Source of the DNA: Rugalucina vietnamica
Lineage: Eukaryota > Mollusca > Bivalvia > Lucinida > Lucinidae
Assembly (NCBI GenBank): GCA_964017185.1
Contig: OZ024870.1
Span: 58,158,312-58,222,311, forward strand
Length of the DNA: 64,000 bases
Reading direction: 5' to 3'
Shown: one piece after another, positions 9,950 through 20,378 of the stretch
How the letters are laid out: each line of letters starts with the position of its first letter
How positions within the stretch are numbered: the first letter of the stretch is position 1
The notes under the pieces: generated by a model
The model's input: only the letters and a program-made list of their open reading frames with translations
What the model was told of the DNA's origin: nothing
Databases searched by the model: none
Position numbers and translations under genes: made by a program

Positions 9950-12900
9950 GTAAGTGTATCAACGTAAAGTGAGGAACTAACATAGCATGCGGACAAATGG
10001 AACTATCAGTAAGATGAGCATGTGCGTGAGAAAACCAACAATTTGGGGTTCCGAGCAGGTCCGACACAAACCAAGTTGTACAGTGACAGCATAAAGCTAG
10101 AAGCTTGAAACTTTAGATATAAGTAGAAGAGTAATTGTACTGTCCGTGTGCAAAACAAAGGCACTGATCAGCTGTGAAGTTACTGCACAACTGTCGTGGA
10201 TAGCTTATCGTCGTCCACACTTTTCAAACATACTCTCCAATGAAACCGATGGGACAATCAAAGCCAAACTTCATGTGGTGCATCCTATGGAAGGGGAGAC
10301 GAAAGTTTGTAGAGATGGTCCAGATCACATGACCAAAATGGCCACCTCGGTTTTTGGAGTGGGAATTTCTTACTGATTGCGCATTTCCTGATCATTGCCT
10401 ACTTGTATCTTCTTACAACTTATCTATGAGGGATTCAAGAGGGATGGACCGACTGGGTGTAAGGTCCTTTGGTTATTCAGTTTCAGATGAGGAAGGAAGT
10501 TGTTCTAAAACCTCTTTCCACATACATTACGAAAACTTGCCCATGGAATATACATAGATTTTTTGAGCTTTAAAAATTGAAAATTTTCAGCTGAAAAATT
10601 TTGATATTTTTCGTATTTTTGCTCAAAACATAGATTGTGGGTTCTCGTTAGAACCGCTTCAACGACACGGTTCTAACGAGTACCCACAATCTATGTTTTG
10701 GAGCAAAAATGAGAAAAATAGGTATACCCCTGTATACCCCAGTTTTACAATATTAAAGTGGGGTATAAGGGGGTATACATTACACGGACATGTTTTCCTG
10801 ATGTACGAAATAATAGAGCTCTTCAAAGTATTTCTTTAAAAAAAAAATAATAATTATTTCATCTTAAATTATTAAAAAAGACTCATATTCACAAGCTTGA
10901 CTACTTTACAGAATGCATTGTCTACCAGGTAATCCATAAAACCAATAATCCATTCGATAACATTGTAGAATTTTGAGAAAATGCAGTTGATTTGTGCAAC
11001 ATAAAACAAAATAATGAAGCATTCCCAGCACAATGATATTTACATTAGAAATTAGATTTAGATATACGTAATAAAGGAGGAAATACCATGTAGAATAGTT
11101 TCTGTTGTCGTTGCTGTGGTTGATATGACCCGCAGTGTCGACGACAACTGTCCACTGATTTTTGAAAAACACTCAAACTTACGAGCAAGATACAAATGAT
11201 TTTAGGTTATATCTTCACAACCGCTTACCTGGCAGCATTCAGACTTGGATCATATGTAGCCTATATCTACCCAGGGATCAGTCATTTCTCCCATGGGTTC
11301 GTACCATAGACTGAAAGCCAATCATACAGGGTGCTTATGGTCCAAGTGTGAATGTTGTCTGCTAAATGAGTGTCAAGGTAAGCAATAATCACGCACATAA
11401 CACTTCCCGGCTCATTCAAAATACAAGCATAGACCAATCAATTAATTTATCTTTATTCTTATATTCATTCACATTAAGTCCTTGCTCCATGTCCAGTGAC
11501 AAATTTGAAAAGCACATTTTCACATGCTTTGTCTGACTTTGGAAAATCCCAAATGCTGTCTATGTCATCAAATGTCACTTCAAAAATAATAGAATCTATG
11601 GGCAGACAAACATACAACAAGTCTGAACTACATTGCAATTTAAAACTTAAGTATTTTAGCCAAACTGGAACCAAATTTCAAGTTTGCAGCTGTTAAATGT
11701 ACTAAGTAACTGGCATTTCAACACAGACATAGTAAATACACAAAGAGAAACCAAGGTTGAGACTCGTGAAGGAGAATGACTGCTCATGAAGTATCTATCT
11801 GACGAAAATAAAATAATTTGGCTACAATGGATAATGAGGCTTTTCAGGAAAATTACCATGTCTGATTGCCTGTCCCTTAATAAATATTCGTTGTGATGAA
11901 CTTGCTGACAGTGGTCAAGGAAAATTATCATTCTTTTGATGGATTTCATATAAGAGATAAGGTAAGTTTGGCTGCCCATACATTCTTAAACAGGACAAGC
12001 AATCATAAAATGTTGACATGATTCTGTAGGCCGGATGTTAAAAAAAAAACAACAGTAGACCAATGTCAAAATTTTAAGGTGATCGGAAAAAGTATTATTA
12101 TTGTCTTGTGTTAAGTTTCAAACGTTTGGGTGTAAGAAAAATGTAATAAAAGGGACACCATGTACATGATTTGACCATAAGCCAATCAAAAGATTTGATA
12201 ATTTCAACATAACAACTCTGAGCGAAAGTAAAGAACATGTGGTCTCTTAAAATAAATCATTATGTGTCACTTCGTTACTTTTTGTGTAAAGAGCAGGAGA
12301 GACTCGAGGACAAAGGTCCGTGATTATTGTGTAGCGTGAAAAAGCATACTCGTAGGATACTTACAGAAAAGTTGTAAGTAATATAGGTAAAAAAAAAGGC
12401 AATGATCAGGAAATGGTACCATCAGAAAGAAATTCCCATTCCAAAAACCGATGTGGAGAAAATACAATAATGTACTAAGAAAACATATTGTAAGCCGAGT
12501 GAGCAGCTATTTTCCCAATAGGCGGCAACTCAGCTACCTGGACTTAAACTAAATATGAAAACGTACATAAGGTGCAAACAGCATATCAATACAACATCAA
12601 AACATAAAACAAAAGGAACCAACATATAAGCCTTTTTTTTCGCAGTGCTCTAAGAAATTGAACAGAAAATTTTATATATACCTGCTCAACGACTATTGTT
12701 CATTTAGCTTGTGGACAGAAGTCGTTGCGGTCGCAACAACAATTGTTCATTGTGAACAGAAGTCGTTGATGGACAGTTATCCTTGCTACAGGTGTACACA
12801 AAATATACAAAATACCAAACACCTGCAGCAATCGATGTAGATAACAAAAATGTGAAATTTTAATGCGACTTTAACATTTGACCCCCCCACGTTTTACAGC

Positions 12901-13299
12901 AAATTTTCTGGAGCAAAGTTTTGACACCTGCTTTTAAAAGATATGCAACATACCTGAATAATATGGTTTCAAAATTATATAAATGAAATTGTGCCATTAC
13001 TTATGATCTTCATGAAAAATTAATGATCGATACCCATGCGTTTCTGATTTTGTCCGGTATATAATGCCTAATTGCATATTGATGCATAGTCGATCTGGAT
13101 CCCAACCAAGGCAATCCCTTTCACAGGTCCAGTCTGCGCAGTATGAAAGGTTGCAGACTGCAGGACCTACCCAGGACCTACCCAAGTTTGTTTGGTCGTA
13201 TTTTGAAGAAGAAAAAGTAAATAAAATAATACTATCAGTTACTGTGCCCTATACATGTATACCCGTGGTACATCCCAATTACTATTGTAAATTACGAGA

Positions 13300-13331
<32 letters not shown>

Positions 13332-14646
13332 TTTAAAAAGCTTTTTTAAATTTATTAAAAAAAAAAAAAAGCTAATTAATTTGGCTTGTTCATATCATCA
13401 GGAAAACATGTCCGTGAAATGTATATCCCCTTCAACCCAACTTTTATATAGTAAAACTGGGGTTTGCAGGGGTATACCTCTTTTTCTTATGCTGATCCAA
13501 AACGTACATTATGGGTATTCGTTAGAACCGCCTCTAACGTGTACGTTTTGAGTCAAAATATTTAAAAAAAAAATCCAAACTTTTTTCAATGAAATTTTCA
13601 ATTTTTTGCTTCTGAAAAAATATCTTTGTATCTTGCATGACCATGTTTTTGTAATGTTGCAGGTACAGATGAAAAGGCCAATATTCTCTCTACCTAAATC
13701 GGAGAAACCTACAAATGGAACAAGGAGGATCCAATCAAGCTACCCATACATAGCAAAACCAGAGAAAACTACCAACAGTTTAAATCTCAACGGAATGGAA
13801 GACGTATCGCTTACTATTGTTACTGCATACATTGATATAGGGAGAATCCGAAAGGGTAAAAACGTATTTTGGCGAGATCCGAACGTTTACTGGGGTTGGA
13901 CTAAAATATTTGGACATTTGCTTAACCCCTTAGTGGTGTACACGGATTCCGTACATTTCCTTCATTTGATTCAAAAACAGAGGTCCAGATTTCCAGAAAG
14001 GACAAAAATTATTATGTTTGACAAAACGTCTTCTTGGGCATTTAGCCTGAACAAAAGTATTGAGAGAATTTACGAAAGGAAAGAATATCCAAAGTATATT
14101 CACGAAAACCCTACGATTGTGAATTATTCTTGTGTACAGCATGCAAAATATGAGATTACACAAAAGGCTGCTGAAGAAAATTTCTTCGGGACAGATTATA
14201 TTGCATGGTTAGATGTTGGACTTTTTAGAGAGTCTGTGAATAATACAAAAGACTTTATTTTGTCGTTACCCCCTGGTTTCAACGATTCCAAAATTGCTGT
14301 TAGTCAAGTAAATGATGTCAGCATGGATGTTACGTTTTGGCCAGTTTTTCGCAATAAGTTAGTCTGGATTTGTGGTTGTACATTTATTGGTACAATTAAA
14401 ACCGTGAAACGTTATACTAGACTGTATAAAAGGACAGTACAATATTTTATAAAACATAATTTAATGAACACGGATGAGCAAATTTTATACGCTACATATA
14501 CTGACCAAGGCCGAACGGAACTGAAACCTGACGTAGATTTACAATTGTACATGAAGCCGACGAACTATACAGGGAATCATTGGTTCTATATTGGTTACAC
14601 AATGAGACATTTTATCTATCCCAGTAGGCACGTGACGTCAGAATGA
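9857..14646 (+). CDS. HtrL/YibB-family type II membrane protein (two exons)
   Basis: Exon 1 (9857-9949) and exon 2 (13663-14646) join in phase 0 to give 358 residues. Residues 1-31 form a short basic N-tail and one hydrophobic span (ILLLWVLILALLSTGIYYI), which is a typical Golgi-type signal anchor. The remainder matches the HtrL/YibB family: 'TIVTAYIDIGRIRKGKN', 'VVYTDS', 'IAWLDVGLFRE', 'CGCTFIGT' and 'MNTDEQILYATYTD'. The YTDS and LDVG acidic motifs look like nucleotide-sugar/metal sites of glycosyltransferases, but the family's reaction is not established as far as I know. Several N-x-S/T sequons (NYS, NNT, NDS, NYT) suit a lumenal domain. The 3713-bp intron is filled with repeats. The last nine residues lie in a palindromic element. 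Confidence 0.8.
10012..10195 (+). repeat. Palindromic MITE family B, left half
   Basis: This copy begins with GTGCGTGAGAAAACCAACAA and runs to the central CTGATCAGCTGTGAAGTTAC. It is then replaced by repeat E. Full family B copies have a central stem of GCTGATCAGCTTCGC type; see 61470-61703. Confidence 0.6.
10196..10400 (+). repeat. Partial copies of repeats E and G
   Basis: The E landmarks 'CACACTTTTCAAA', 'CCAATCAAA' equivalent and 'CACATGACCAAAATGGCC' occupy 10196-10345. The 3' end of repeat G ('TTTTTGGAGTGGGAAT...CTGATTGCGC') follows at 10346-10400. Both are truncated. Confidence 0.5.
10550..10802 (-). repeat. Palindromic MITE family A, copy A1
   Basis: This is a full-length copy in reverse orientation. 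The central stem is made of ATAGATTGTGGGTTCTCGTT and its complement ACGAGTACCCACAATCTAT, around GAACCGC/GCGGTTC. The outer segment ends with ACACGGACATGTTTTCCTGA. It sits in the HtrL intron, far from either splice site. Confidence 0.75.
10803..12389. other. HtrL intron, no feature recognised
   Basis: AT-rich intron sequence. I find no coding exon, no known repeat family member and no splice-site pair that would insert a coding exon in phase 0. Short open frames on both strands show no domain. Confidence 0.5.
12390..12640 (-). repeat. Dispersed repeat G, copy 3
   Basis: This minus-strand copy of repeat G carries AATGATCAGGAAATGG, CAGCTATTTTCCCAATAGGC and the end AACATAAAACAAAAGGAACC. It lies in the HtrL intron. 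Confidence 0.65.
12641..13395. other. HtrL intron with T-rich tract
   Basis: No gene is seen. A run of about 25 T lies at 13300-13325, followed by mirror-like T- and A-rich stretches to about 13370. A small repeat of GACAGAAGTCGTTG words lies at 12714-12770. Confidence 0.5.
13396..13655 (+). repeat. Palindromic MITE family A, copy A2, abutting a splice acceptor
   Basis: The copy starts CATCAGGAAAACATGTCCGT and ends with the family terminus TTGCATGACCATGTTTTTGT. The central palindrome is partly deleted (CGTTAGAACCGCCTCTAACG). Its end is 6 bp from the AG of the HtrL exon 2 acceptor at 13661-13662, so the element supplies most of the pre-acceptor region. Confidence 0.75.
13663..14646 (+). CDS. 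HtrL-like gene, exon 2 (whole family domain)
   Basis: The acceptor GTAATGTTGCAG|GTACAG (AG at 13661-13662) opens a 328-codon frame that includes the stop TGA at 14644-14646. An in-frame ATG at 13606 lies within the MITE/intron and is not the start. All family motifs are in this exon, from TIVTAYIDIGR near residue 75 of the joined protein to HWFYIGYTMRHF near its end. The family's usual C-terminus falls at about that last motif, so little is missing. Confidence 0.8.
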   Translation, partial: VQMKRPIFSLPKSEKPTNGTRRIQSSYPYIAKPEKTTNSLNLNGMEDVSLTIVTAYIDIGRIRKGKNVFWRDPNVYWGWTKIFGHLLNPLVVYTDSVHFLHLIQKQRSRFPERTKIIMFDKTSSWAFSLNKSIERIYERKEYPKYIHENPTIVNYSCVQHAKYEITQKAAEENFFGTDYIAWLDVGLFRESVNNTKDFILSLPPGFNDSKIAVSQVNDVSMDVTFWPVFRNKLVWICGCTFIGTIKTVKRYTRLYKRTVQYFIKHNLMNTDEQILYATYTDQGRTELKPDVDLQLYMKPTNYTGNHWFYIGYTMRHFIYPSRHVTSE

Positions 14647-14691
14647 CGTCAGATCGACGTCGACGCGACGTCATGACGTGCCTGCTGGGAT
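14618..14691. repeat. 74-bp GACGTC palindromic element over the HtrL stop codon
   Basis: The ends ATCCCAGTAGGCACGTGACG and its near inverse CATGACGTGCCTGCTGGGAT enclose repeated GACGTC words. A related shorter copy lies at 28495-28536. The element holds the last nine codons and the stop of the HtrL-like gene, so the present C-terminal tail (PSRHVTSE) is element-derived. Confidence 0.7.
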
Positions 14692-14693
14692 CG

Positions 14694-15050
14694 GTCAAAA
14701 GGTTCAGTCACTCACTTTTTAAAGTAGCTGTCATTCAAAAATACTTTTGAAGGTCCATTTCCGAAAGACCATTTCCTTGGTTATCATCTGTGGTAAAAAT
14801 TATGTGCGGCTCTTCGTGATTGAAATGATAGTTCCGATATAAAAAGTTGTGTTTGATGTTTACTCTATACACTCAAACAGATAGTCCTGCAGATATCCAG
14901 CTTGACCCGGAAATGCGGTTCAAACTTTTTTTCTTGGCTGATTCTTGTTGCTTTGATGTTACCATTTGTGACGGGACTTATCCATGCATATTCTAGATTG
15001 AATCGTTCAGACAATATGGAGCTTTACTTGTAATTTTATAAAGAGCCAAA
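14694..15050. other. Presumed 3' flank of the HtrL-like gene
   Basis: No gene or repeat is recognised. The 3' untranslated region should lie here. I see no clear AATAAA on the plus strand. Confidence 0.4.
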
Positions 15051-15563
15051 TGTAACGAACGGCCGAGCCGAGCCACAGAAACCCCGTCAGTGGAAAAGCA
15101 TGCTCATCCACCAAGGGTGGTTTACTGCGCTATATACCTAACACTTACTCTAATCACAAAGTTTCGAGTTTCTAATTTGCATATTACTACCCGCTAATAT
15201 GCCGTTAATACGTTGCACCAACGTATTTTTTCCAAGGGAGGCTATCCCGTCACATTACTTTCCCCTTCGAGAAGACTCGTCCCGAGTCTTGGCCTGGGGA
15301 CTACATGGGTAAAGCAACCCCGGTCTGGCAGTTGTCATTATCCCACCGCTGCCACCAAATGTAACGAACGGCCGAGCCGAGCCACAGAAACCCCGTCAGT
15401 GGAAAAGCATGCTCATCCACCAAGGGTGGTTTACTGCGCTATATACCTAACACTTACTCTAATCACAAAGTTTCGAGTTTCTAATTTGCATATTACTACC
15501 CGCTAATATGCCGCTAATACGTTGCACCAACGTATTTTTTCCAAGGGAGGCTATCCCGTCACA
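15051..15563 (-). mobile_element. TRIM: miniature LTR retrotransposon, copy 1
   Basis: Two direct repeats of 204 bp each (15051-15254 and 15360-15563) differ at very few positions; I see GCCGTTAATACG versus GCCGCTAATACG. They flank only 105 bp. In the minus orientation the LTR reads TGTGACGGGATAGCC...GTTCGTTACA (TG...CA). The internal part starts TTTGGTGGCAGCGGTGGGAT, a primer-binding-site-like word similar to the tRNA-Leu type used by many Ty3/Gypsy elements. It ends with a purine tract (GAAGGGGAAAGTAA) before the 3' LTR. There is no protein, so it must be moved by a partner element. Near identity of the LTRs implies recent insertion. I find no clear target duplication. Confidence 0.8.
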
Positions 15564-16395
15564 CATTGAAGAATCTCACTGAGGTCGTCTTGACATTATT
15601 TCAGCATTTTGAGAAAAACAAGATGGTGTCCAAAATAGCGGCTCAATATATGGAATGGTCAAAGTGAAGCTTCTATTTGCACTCGGGGCATATTTAATTT
15701 ACAAATATTTGACATAATTTTATAAATTGAATGTGAAAGTCCATTTCCTTCTAGCTTGATCAATTATAGCAAGAATGCTTCCAAGATGGTTGCCAGAATG
15801 CATTGATAAATGACTATAATCAGCGTTATCTCACTTTGGTTATTAATAACTTTAAATACTCAAAATATTACATTTATATGTATAGCAGGTGACTTAAAAT
15901 ATATCATTTATCAGTACAGTAGGTGATTTTGATTGGAAGTTGTTTTTTTTTATATTTTCGGACTATGGCATCAAAGATGGCTGTCAACTTCAAATGTGTC
16001 GCAAAGATGTTACTGAAGTTGATTTTTTTAGTCATTTCATTTGCTGAGCCTTTAGTCCAGTTGCCATCAGCATAACCTGGAAGACGGCTTCGTATGAAAT
16101 TTGATTGTGATTTCCAATTAATAAAGCCATGCTTGTTCAGAAACTTCATGATGCCACCCTGGCATCATTGAACATTTTGGGAAAAAATCACGATGGTGTT
16201 CGAGATGGTCGCCATAAGCAACAATATAGAACCCAAGAGTTGAATATACTCGCTGCTTTATGTTTTAATGCTCCTTTTATGTTGTTAACATCATAATAAA
16301 GATTATTCTAAGTATTGACACCCACATAATACATGTGTAATAATAACAATGCAAGATGGTGGCCAAGATGGCTGCCATAATCATAATATATAAGC
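15564..16395. repeat. Diverged AAGATGGC-containing repeat array
   Basis: The word CAAGATGG(T/C) and its flanks recur about every 180-215 bp (near 15610, 15783, 15972, 16190 and 16360). This looks like an old array of one noncoding repeat. The same word recurs near 16942 and on the other strand near 19395-19735. No gene is seen. Confidence 0.4.
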
Positions 16396-16626
16396 CTGTG
16401 CGTGAGAAAACCAACACTTTGGGTTCCGACCAGGTCTGACACAAACCGGCTGTACAGTCACAGAAGATGGTTAGGGGCTTGACATTTTGTATTTAAGTAG
16501 GAGAGGGAGTGTACTATCTTTGTAGCGAAAACAAGGCGCTCATCAGCTTCTCGGTTACCGCGAATCTGATCTGCGGCTTTGTTTTCGCCTATGCAAATTG
16601 TTGGTTTCCTCATGCACAGGCTCAAT
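16396..16626. repeat. Palindromic MITE family B, full copy
   Basis: The ends GCCTGTGCGTGAGAAAACCA and TTGGTTTCCTCATGCACAGG are inverted, and the centre pairs GAAAACAAGGCGCTCATCAG with its complement. The length is about 230 bp. The flanks are diverged repeats. Confidence 0.75.
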
Positions 16627-17044
16627 TATGAGGTATTCTCTTATTAAAACATTCAATTGCTGCATATAATTAGTGATTTGTGTTTGAGATGCCTATTTCT
16701 TGTTGTTCACATGATAGTGAAGTCCTTTGGTTTTATGACCCCACATCATCATATAAACGAAGAAAGATAACGACTAAATTTGCCGCCATAATTATGATTT
16801 AAAAGAACATGTTCTCTGAGTAAAGTACCATTCATGTGCTGCATATACCAAAATGCCATGTACTTGAAATGCTCTTGTAATATATAATGCTGTGAACAGC
16901 ACGAATAAGTGTTTATTCTCACATAAAAACAATAAGCCAAGATGAAGGCCAAGCTGGCCGCCATATTCTTACTATATCAGGACACAAACATTAGCTTTTA
17001 CAAGAGATAGCGGTGTTTAGGTCAACTCCTATATATGCGGTGAT
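16627..17044. other. No gene seen
   Basis: AT-rich sequence with one CCAAGCTGGCCGCCAT word at about 16950, which belongs to the AAGATGGC array. Short minus-strand frames have no domain. Confidence 0.4.
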
Positions 17045-18180
17045 TCTTGAACTACCACAGGTACCACACAGGCAACAACTTTACAAATTAAACTACTACA
17101 GGATTAGAGGATCTACCCACATGTGGATCCTTTCATGGCTCTCTGAGCACTATCAAAAAGTGGTGTTACGATGGCCAATCCTCAGACCCAGTAGCGGTCT
17201 TATCTCGTGCCCCTCAAGGATCGGTCATGGAAACGGTCATGTTATTGGTTTTCATTCATGATCTTCGGGGCAATATCAGGTCATCTGATCACCTGTTTGC
17301 TAAAGCTAGTATCTCACTGGCATGCAAATTCATCGCGACTGTTTCGCGAATTCAGTCACGGCACTTTCGCGAGACATTCGTGCGAGTGTCGCACGAGTGT
17401 CGTGAGAATTTCGACGTGTCGCAAACTAGTCGCGAACTGGTCGCAAAGGTTTCAAACATGTTTAAAAATTTTATGCGAAAAAGTTTTCGCCAAAATATTT
17501 CGCAAGACTGTCGCACGACTGTCGTGCGACGGTCGCGCGACGTTCGTGCGAGTGTCGCAAACCTATTGCCGCGAAATTTTGGCGAATTTACAATGCGAAA
17601 ATTTCGCGACACTCGTACGAATGTCGTGCGAGTGTCGCACGATGGTCGCGCGACAGTCTTGAGACAACATGCGAAAAACTCGCGACTTTCTGGCGAGAAA
17701 ATAAAACTTAGCGACATTCGTACGAATGTCGTGTGACACTCGCACGAATGTTTCGCGGCTGTCATACGAATTAAAATGAAAATAAGATACATTCGCGGGA
17801 AAGTCGTGAGACACTCTCACGAATGAAGCGCGACTGTCGTGCGACAGTCGCTTGACAGTCGCGAGATATATTTTCAAAATTAGACCGAAATTCGCGACTT
17901 TGTCGCATAAATGTCTATTCAATGAGACTGCAACATGAAAGTTGTATTTATAACGTTAATCTTTGTCGCGAAATAGTCGCGAACTATTCGCGAACTAGTC
18001 TTCGGTTGTCGCATTCCAGTGAAATAGGGGCTTAACGATTGTGTTTTGTATTGAAATATTAATTCACTCACGGATTGCCAGATTCTCTAAGATGACCTGA
18101 ATAGCCTTGCACAATGTGAGACTGATTGGCAAATGAAGTTTAACGTTACCAAATGTCATTCAATGAGAAGAGAAGGTGAC
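17045..18180 (+). pseudogene. LINE reverse-transcriptase fragment split by a DNA element
   Basis: The left part (17045-17302) encodes fragments such as 'YKLNYYRIRGSTHMWILSWL', with frameshifts. The right part (18034-18180) resumes with 'DCQILQDDLN'-like and 'DWQMKFNVTKCHSM'-like text. Both match the minus-strand LINE at 33996-35381 in order. The split falls in the block that should carry the FADD catalytic motif: TTTGCTAAA lies on one side and GATTGTGTTTTGTA on the other. The element at 17303-18033 causes the break. Confidence 0.7.
17303..18033. mobile_element. TCGCG-word-rich TIR element (about 731 bp) inside a LINE
   Basis: The ends AAGCTAGTATCTCACTGGCA and GCATTCCAGTGAAATAGGGG/CTT are imperfect inverted repeats. 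Between them almost every base belongs to degenerate words such as TCGCGA, GTGCGAC, TCGCAC and CGACTGTCG on both strands. CpG density is much higher than anywhere nearby. Open frames of up to about 169 codons exist on both strands, but they encode only R/V/S/T-rich translations of the words. I infer a nonautonomous DNA element. No transposase is seen. Confidence 0.65.
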
Positions 18181-19129
18181 TGCATCCATTTTTATTGAAA
18201 AAAAAATTTACTCTATCATTCAATAGAGCTACAAAATGCTGGTTTTGGTCTATACTTGGATTAATATTTTTCTATATGCATAGTAGCTTTCTAGAAAGGA
18301 TGCTTACATGTACTAGATAAGGTCAAACTGATGAAAAGCACAAACACATTGATTCATCAGGCTCAGACCAACGCCTTGTGTAACAGTAGCAAGAAATAAT
18401 ACGAATGATTAAATACATTTCAAGCAGAAAAGAAAATGTTTAAGCATCATACATGAACGTCTATGCATTGCTCAAGATAAAATTTCAAAAGTCAATGTAA
18501 ACTGAAATGCAGATGCTTTATACAGGGCCATCAGAGGAGGGAAGAACCGTAAATATATTTGGTTGGTAAAACGTCTGAGTGAGTCTCCTCCCTTCTTCAA
18601 GCCCATGCTGTTTTTGCCAGGATGTGATACAGTTGGTGCATAAGAAAGGGGGCAGTCTGAAACATTTTTAAAGGGTTTCATACCTGACAAGCTTGGTGAA
18701 CTGAGTTAGTCATTACCAGATAATATCAAGGAAACAACCGCTTTGTAGGATGTTATGGCAGCCACGCATAAACACCTGCGTCAGATATATTGTTTGATGT
18801 AAAAAAAAAAAGGTAAACAACAGCTAAAACTCCCACTAAGGCATATTACCAACAAAGTAGCAATATCTGTAAGAATGAGAAGACAGTATCAAGATAAGGC
18901 TAACATCAAAAATGAAACATGGAACACTGAATGATTTTCCATAAAGCTGATAACCAATATACATTTGCAATATGCTAGGATAAACCTTGATCATTTTGTG
19001 AAAGTTAAACATATAACTGGCTACTAATGTTAATACTTATTTGTTATTTTAGCCTCACTATGTTGATTATAGCTTAAGTGTGCATATTTAAGAAATACCA
19101 CTGCCATAGGGAAATAGTCGTCTTTCCGT
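18181..19129. other. No gene seen
   Basis: No domain, repeat family member or RNA gene is recognised. A 72-codon minus-strand frame (18472-18690) has no similarity I can name. Confidence 0.4.
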
Positions 19130-19292
19130 GTTTGGTGGTTAATTTTTGTTTTATACTCCAATCAACAGCTAAGGTTATGTGGAGCCGAGACCACAGTTTA
19201 AAGTCTCATTCAAAAGACTGGAAAAGCCAAGGCTTGAACCCAAGGCCCCTCGCATACATCTCGATAGCTTAGTCACAACACCACAGAAACTT
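19130..19292 (-). repeat. Decayed SINE type 2, minus strand
   Basis: On the minus strand a tRNA-like head with the B-box word GGGTTCAAGCC is followed by GAGACTTTAAACTGTGGTCTC, which matches the tail of the copies at 3862-4008 and 57497-57650. Confidence 0.4.
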
Positions 19293-20378
19293 ATAACTGT
19301 GGGTCCTGCTTTTGATACGGTCTAGAAATACCTTCAATAAATAGCAAATATGTATGCCAGCCAAGCATATAAGGCAGTTGCCATACAGAAACAGCCATCT
19401 TGGATGAAATCTTATGTTCAGAGTGTTCTAATAATGGTCTTAAGTCATATCTGCACATGTCAATACAACATAAGATTAACTTACAGGATAAAATGAAAAC
19501 AAAACACACAAGTACTGCGCATTACATTCTATTCTGTGCAAAAAATCCATTTGGCGCCCATCTTGGATTCCATGCTTGTTTTTTAAAAATCATTTTAGGT
19601 ATATGTCATTTATCAGGCAACTTCAAATGTATATTTTAACAGCCAAATGTGGTAAAAAGGAACAAGTATTCAAGCCCTAGGCATAGCAAAACAAGTGATA
19701 ACATATATTTTGCGACCGTTCTAGATGCCATCTTGAATATCTCAAAATGCTCAATGATGACAAGGTGACCAGTCAGATTCTTGAAGGACAGGTCTTGGCT
19801 ACAAGAATCAGTCAAGAAAAAATGTTTGAACCATATTTCCGGGTTCCGATAAAATACCCCACAATTCTGCAGGACTAAAACGTTCTTAGCAGTCACTAAG
19901 GGCAAACTAGACCAGGATACCAGGGCTCCTTCTTGTATTCCATATATTTCATATACAGTGGATTGGGGATTCCCCTGATCGGTTTTGTTTGCAAGACTAA
20001 TGGCAAACATAATAGACATTGAGAAATCGTTTTAATACGGGCAGGCCCGGGAGCAAAGCGCCCGAGGTGGGCCCGAAGGGCCCACCGGCGTGCCCGCCTA
20101 CAGGTAACACGTACATGTGAAAGAGTCCCCTTTACCTCTTTCACTTCTGTCTATCCTATCGAATTTGCTATCAGTGAGTGTCTCGAAGAGTCTCGCTTAT
20201 CTCCTTCTCTCGCGAGAATCCCATTGATCTCGTTTGAAATTGTACACATATTATTCTTCCTTTTTTATTCATGACAATATAGTTTTGCTTCTTTGTGAAC
20301 AATACATTTTTTCGTTCCATTTGAGACAACTTTCTTTCAAAAGTTACAAAAGAAAAAATAAATAAAAACTACGTCACA
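19293..20378. other. No gene seen; AAGATGG words and a GC-rich hairpin
   Basis: The words GCCATCTTGGAT, GCGCCCATCTTGGATT and GCCATCTTGAATAT near 19393, 19555 and 19728 belong to the array of 15564-16395, in inverse orientation. A GC-rich palindromic stretch (GGTGGGCCCGAAGGGCCCACC) lies near 20067-20087. No coding region is supported. Confidence 0.4.

Noticed and set aside
13606-13662. Upstream ATG as the start of the HtrL-like protein
   Set aside because: These codons lie in MITE A2 and the intron. A good acceptor at 13661-13662 and an in-phase anchor exon at 9857 explain the start better.
9857-14646. Bacterial contamination as the source of the HtrL-like gene
   Set aside because: It has a spliceosomal-type intron, a signal anchor, eukaryotic repeats within and around it, and AT-rich codon use like the neighbours.
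17207-17922. Long open frames on both strands (up to 169 codons) rich in R, V, S and T
   Set aside because: They are translations of the TCGCG-word element. The same words give open frames in several phases, as expected from composition.
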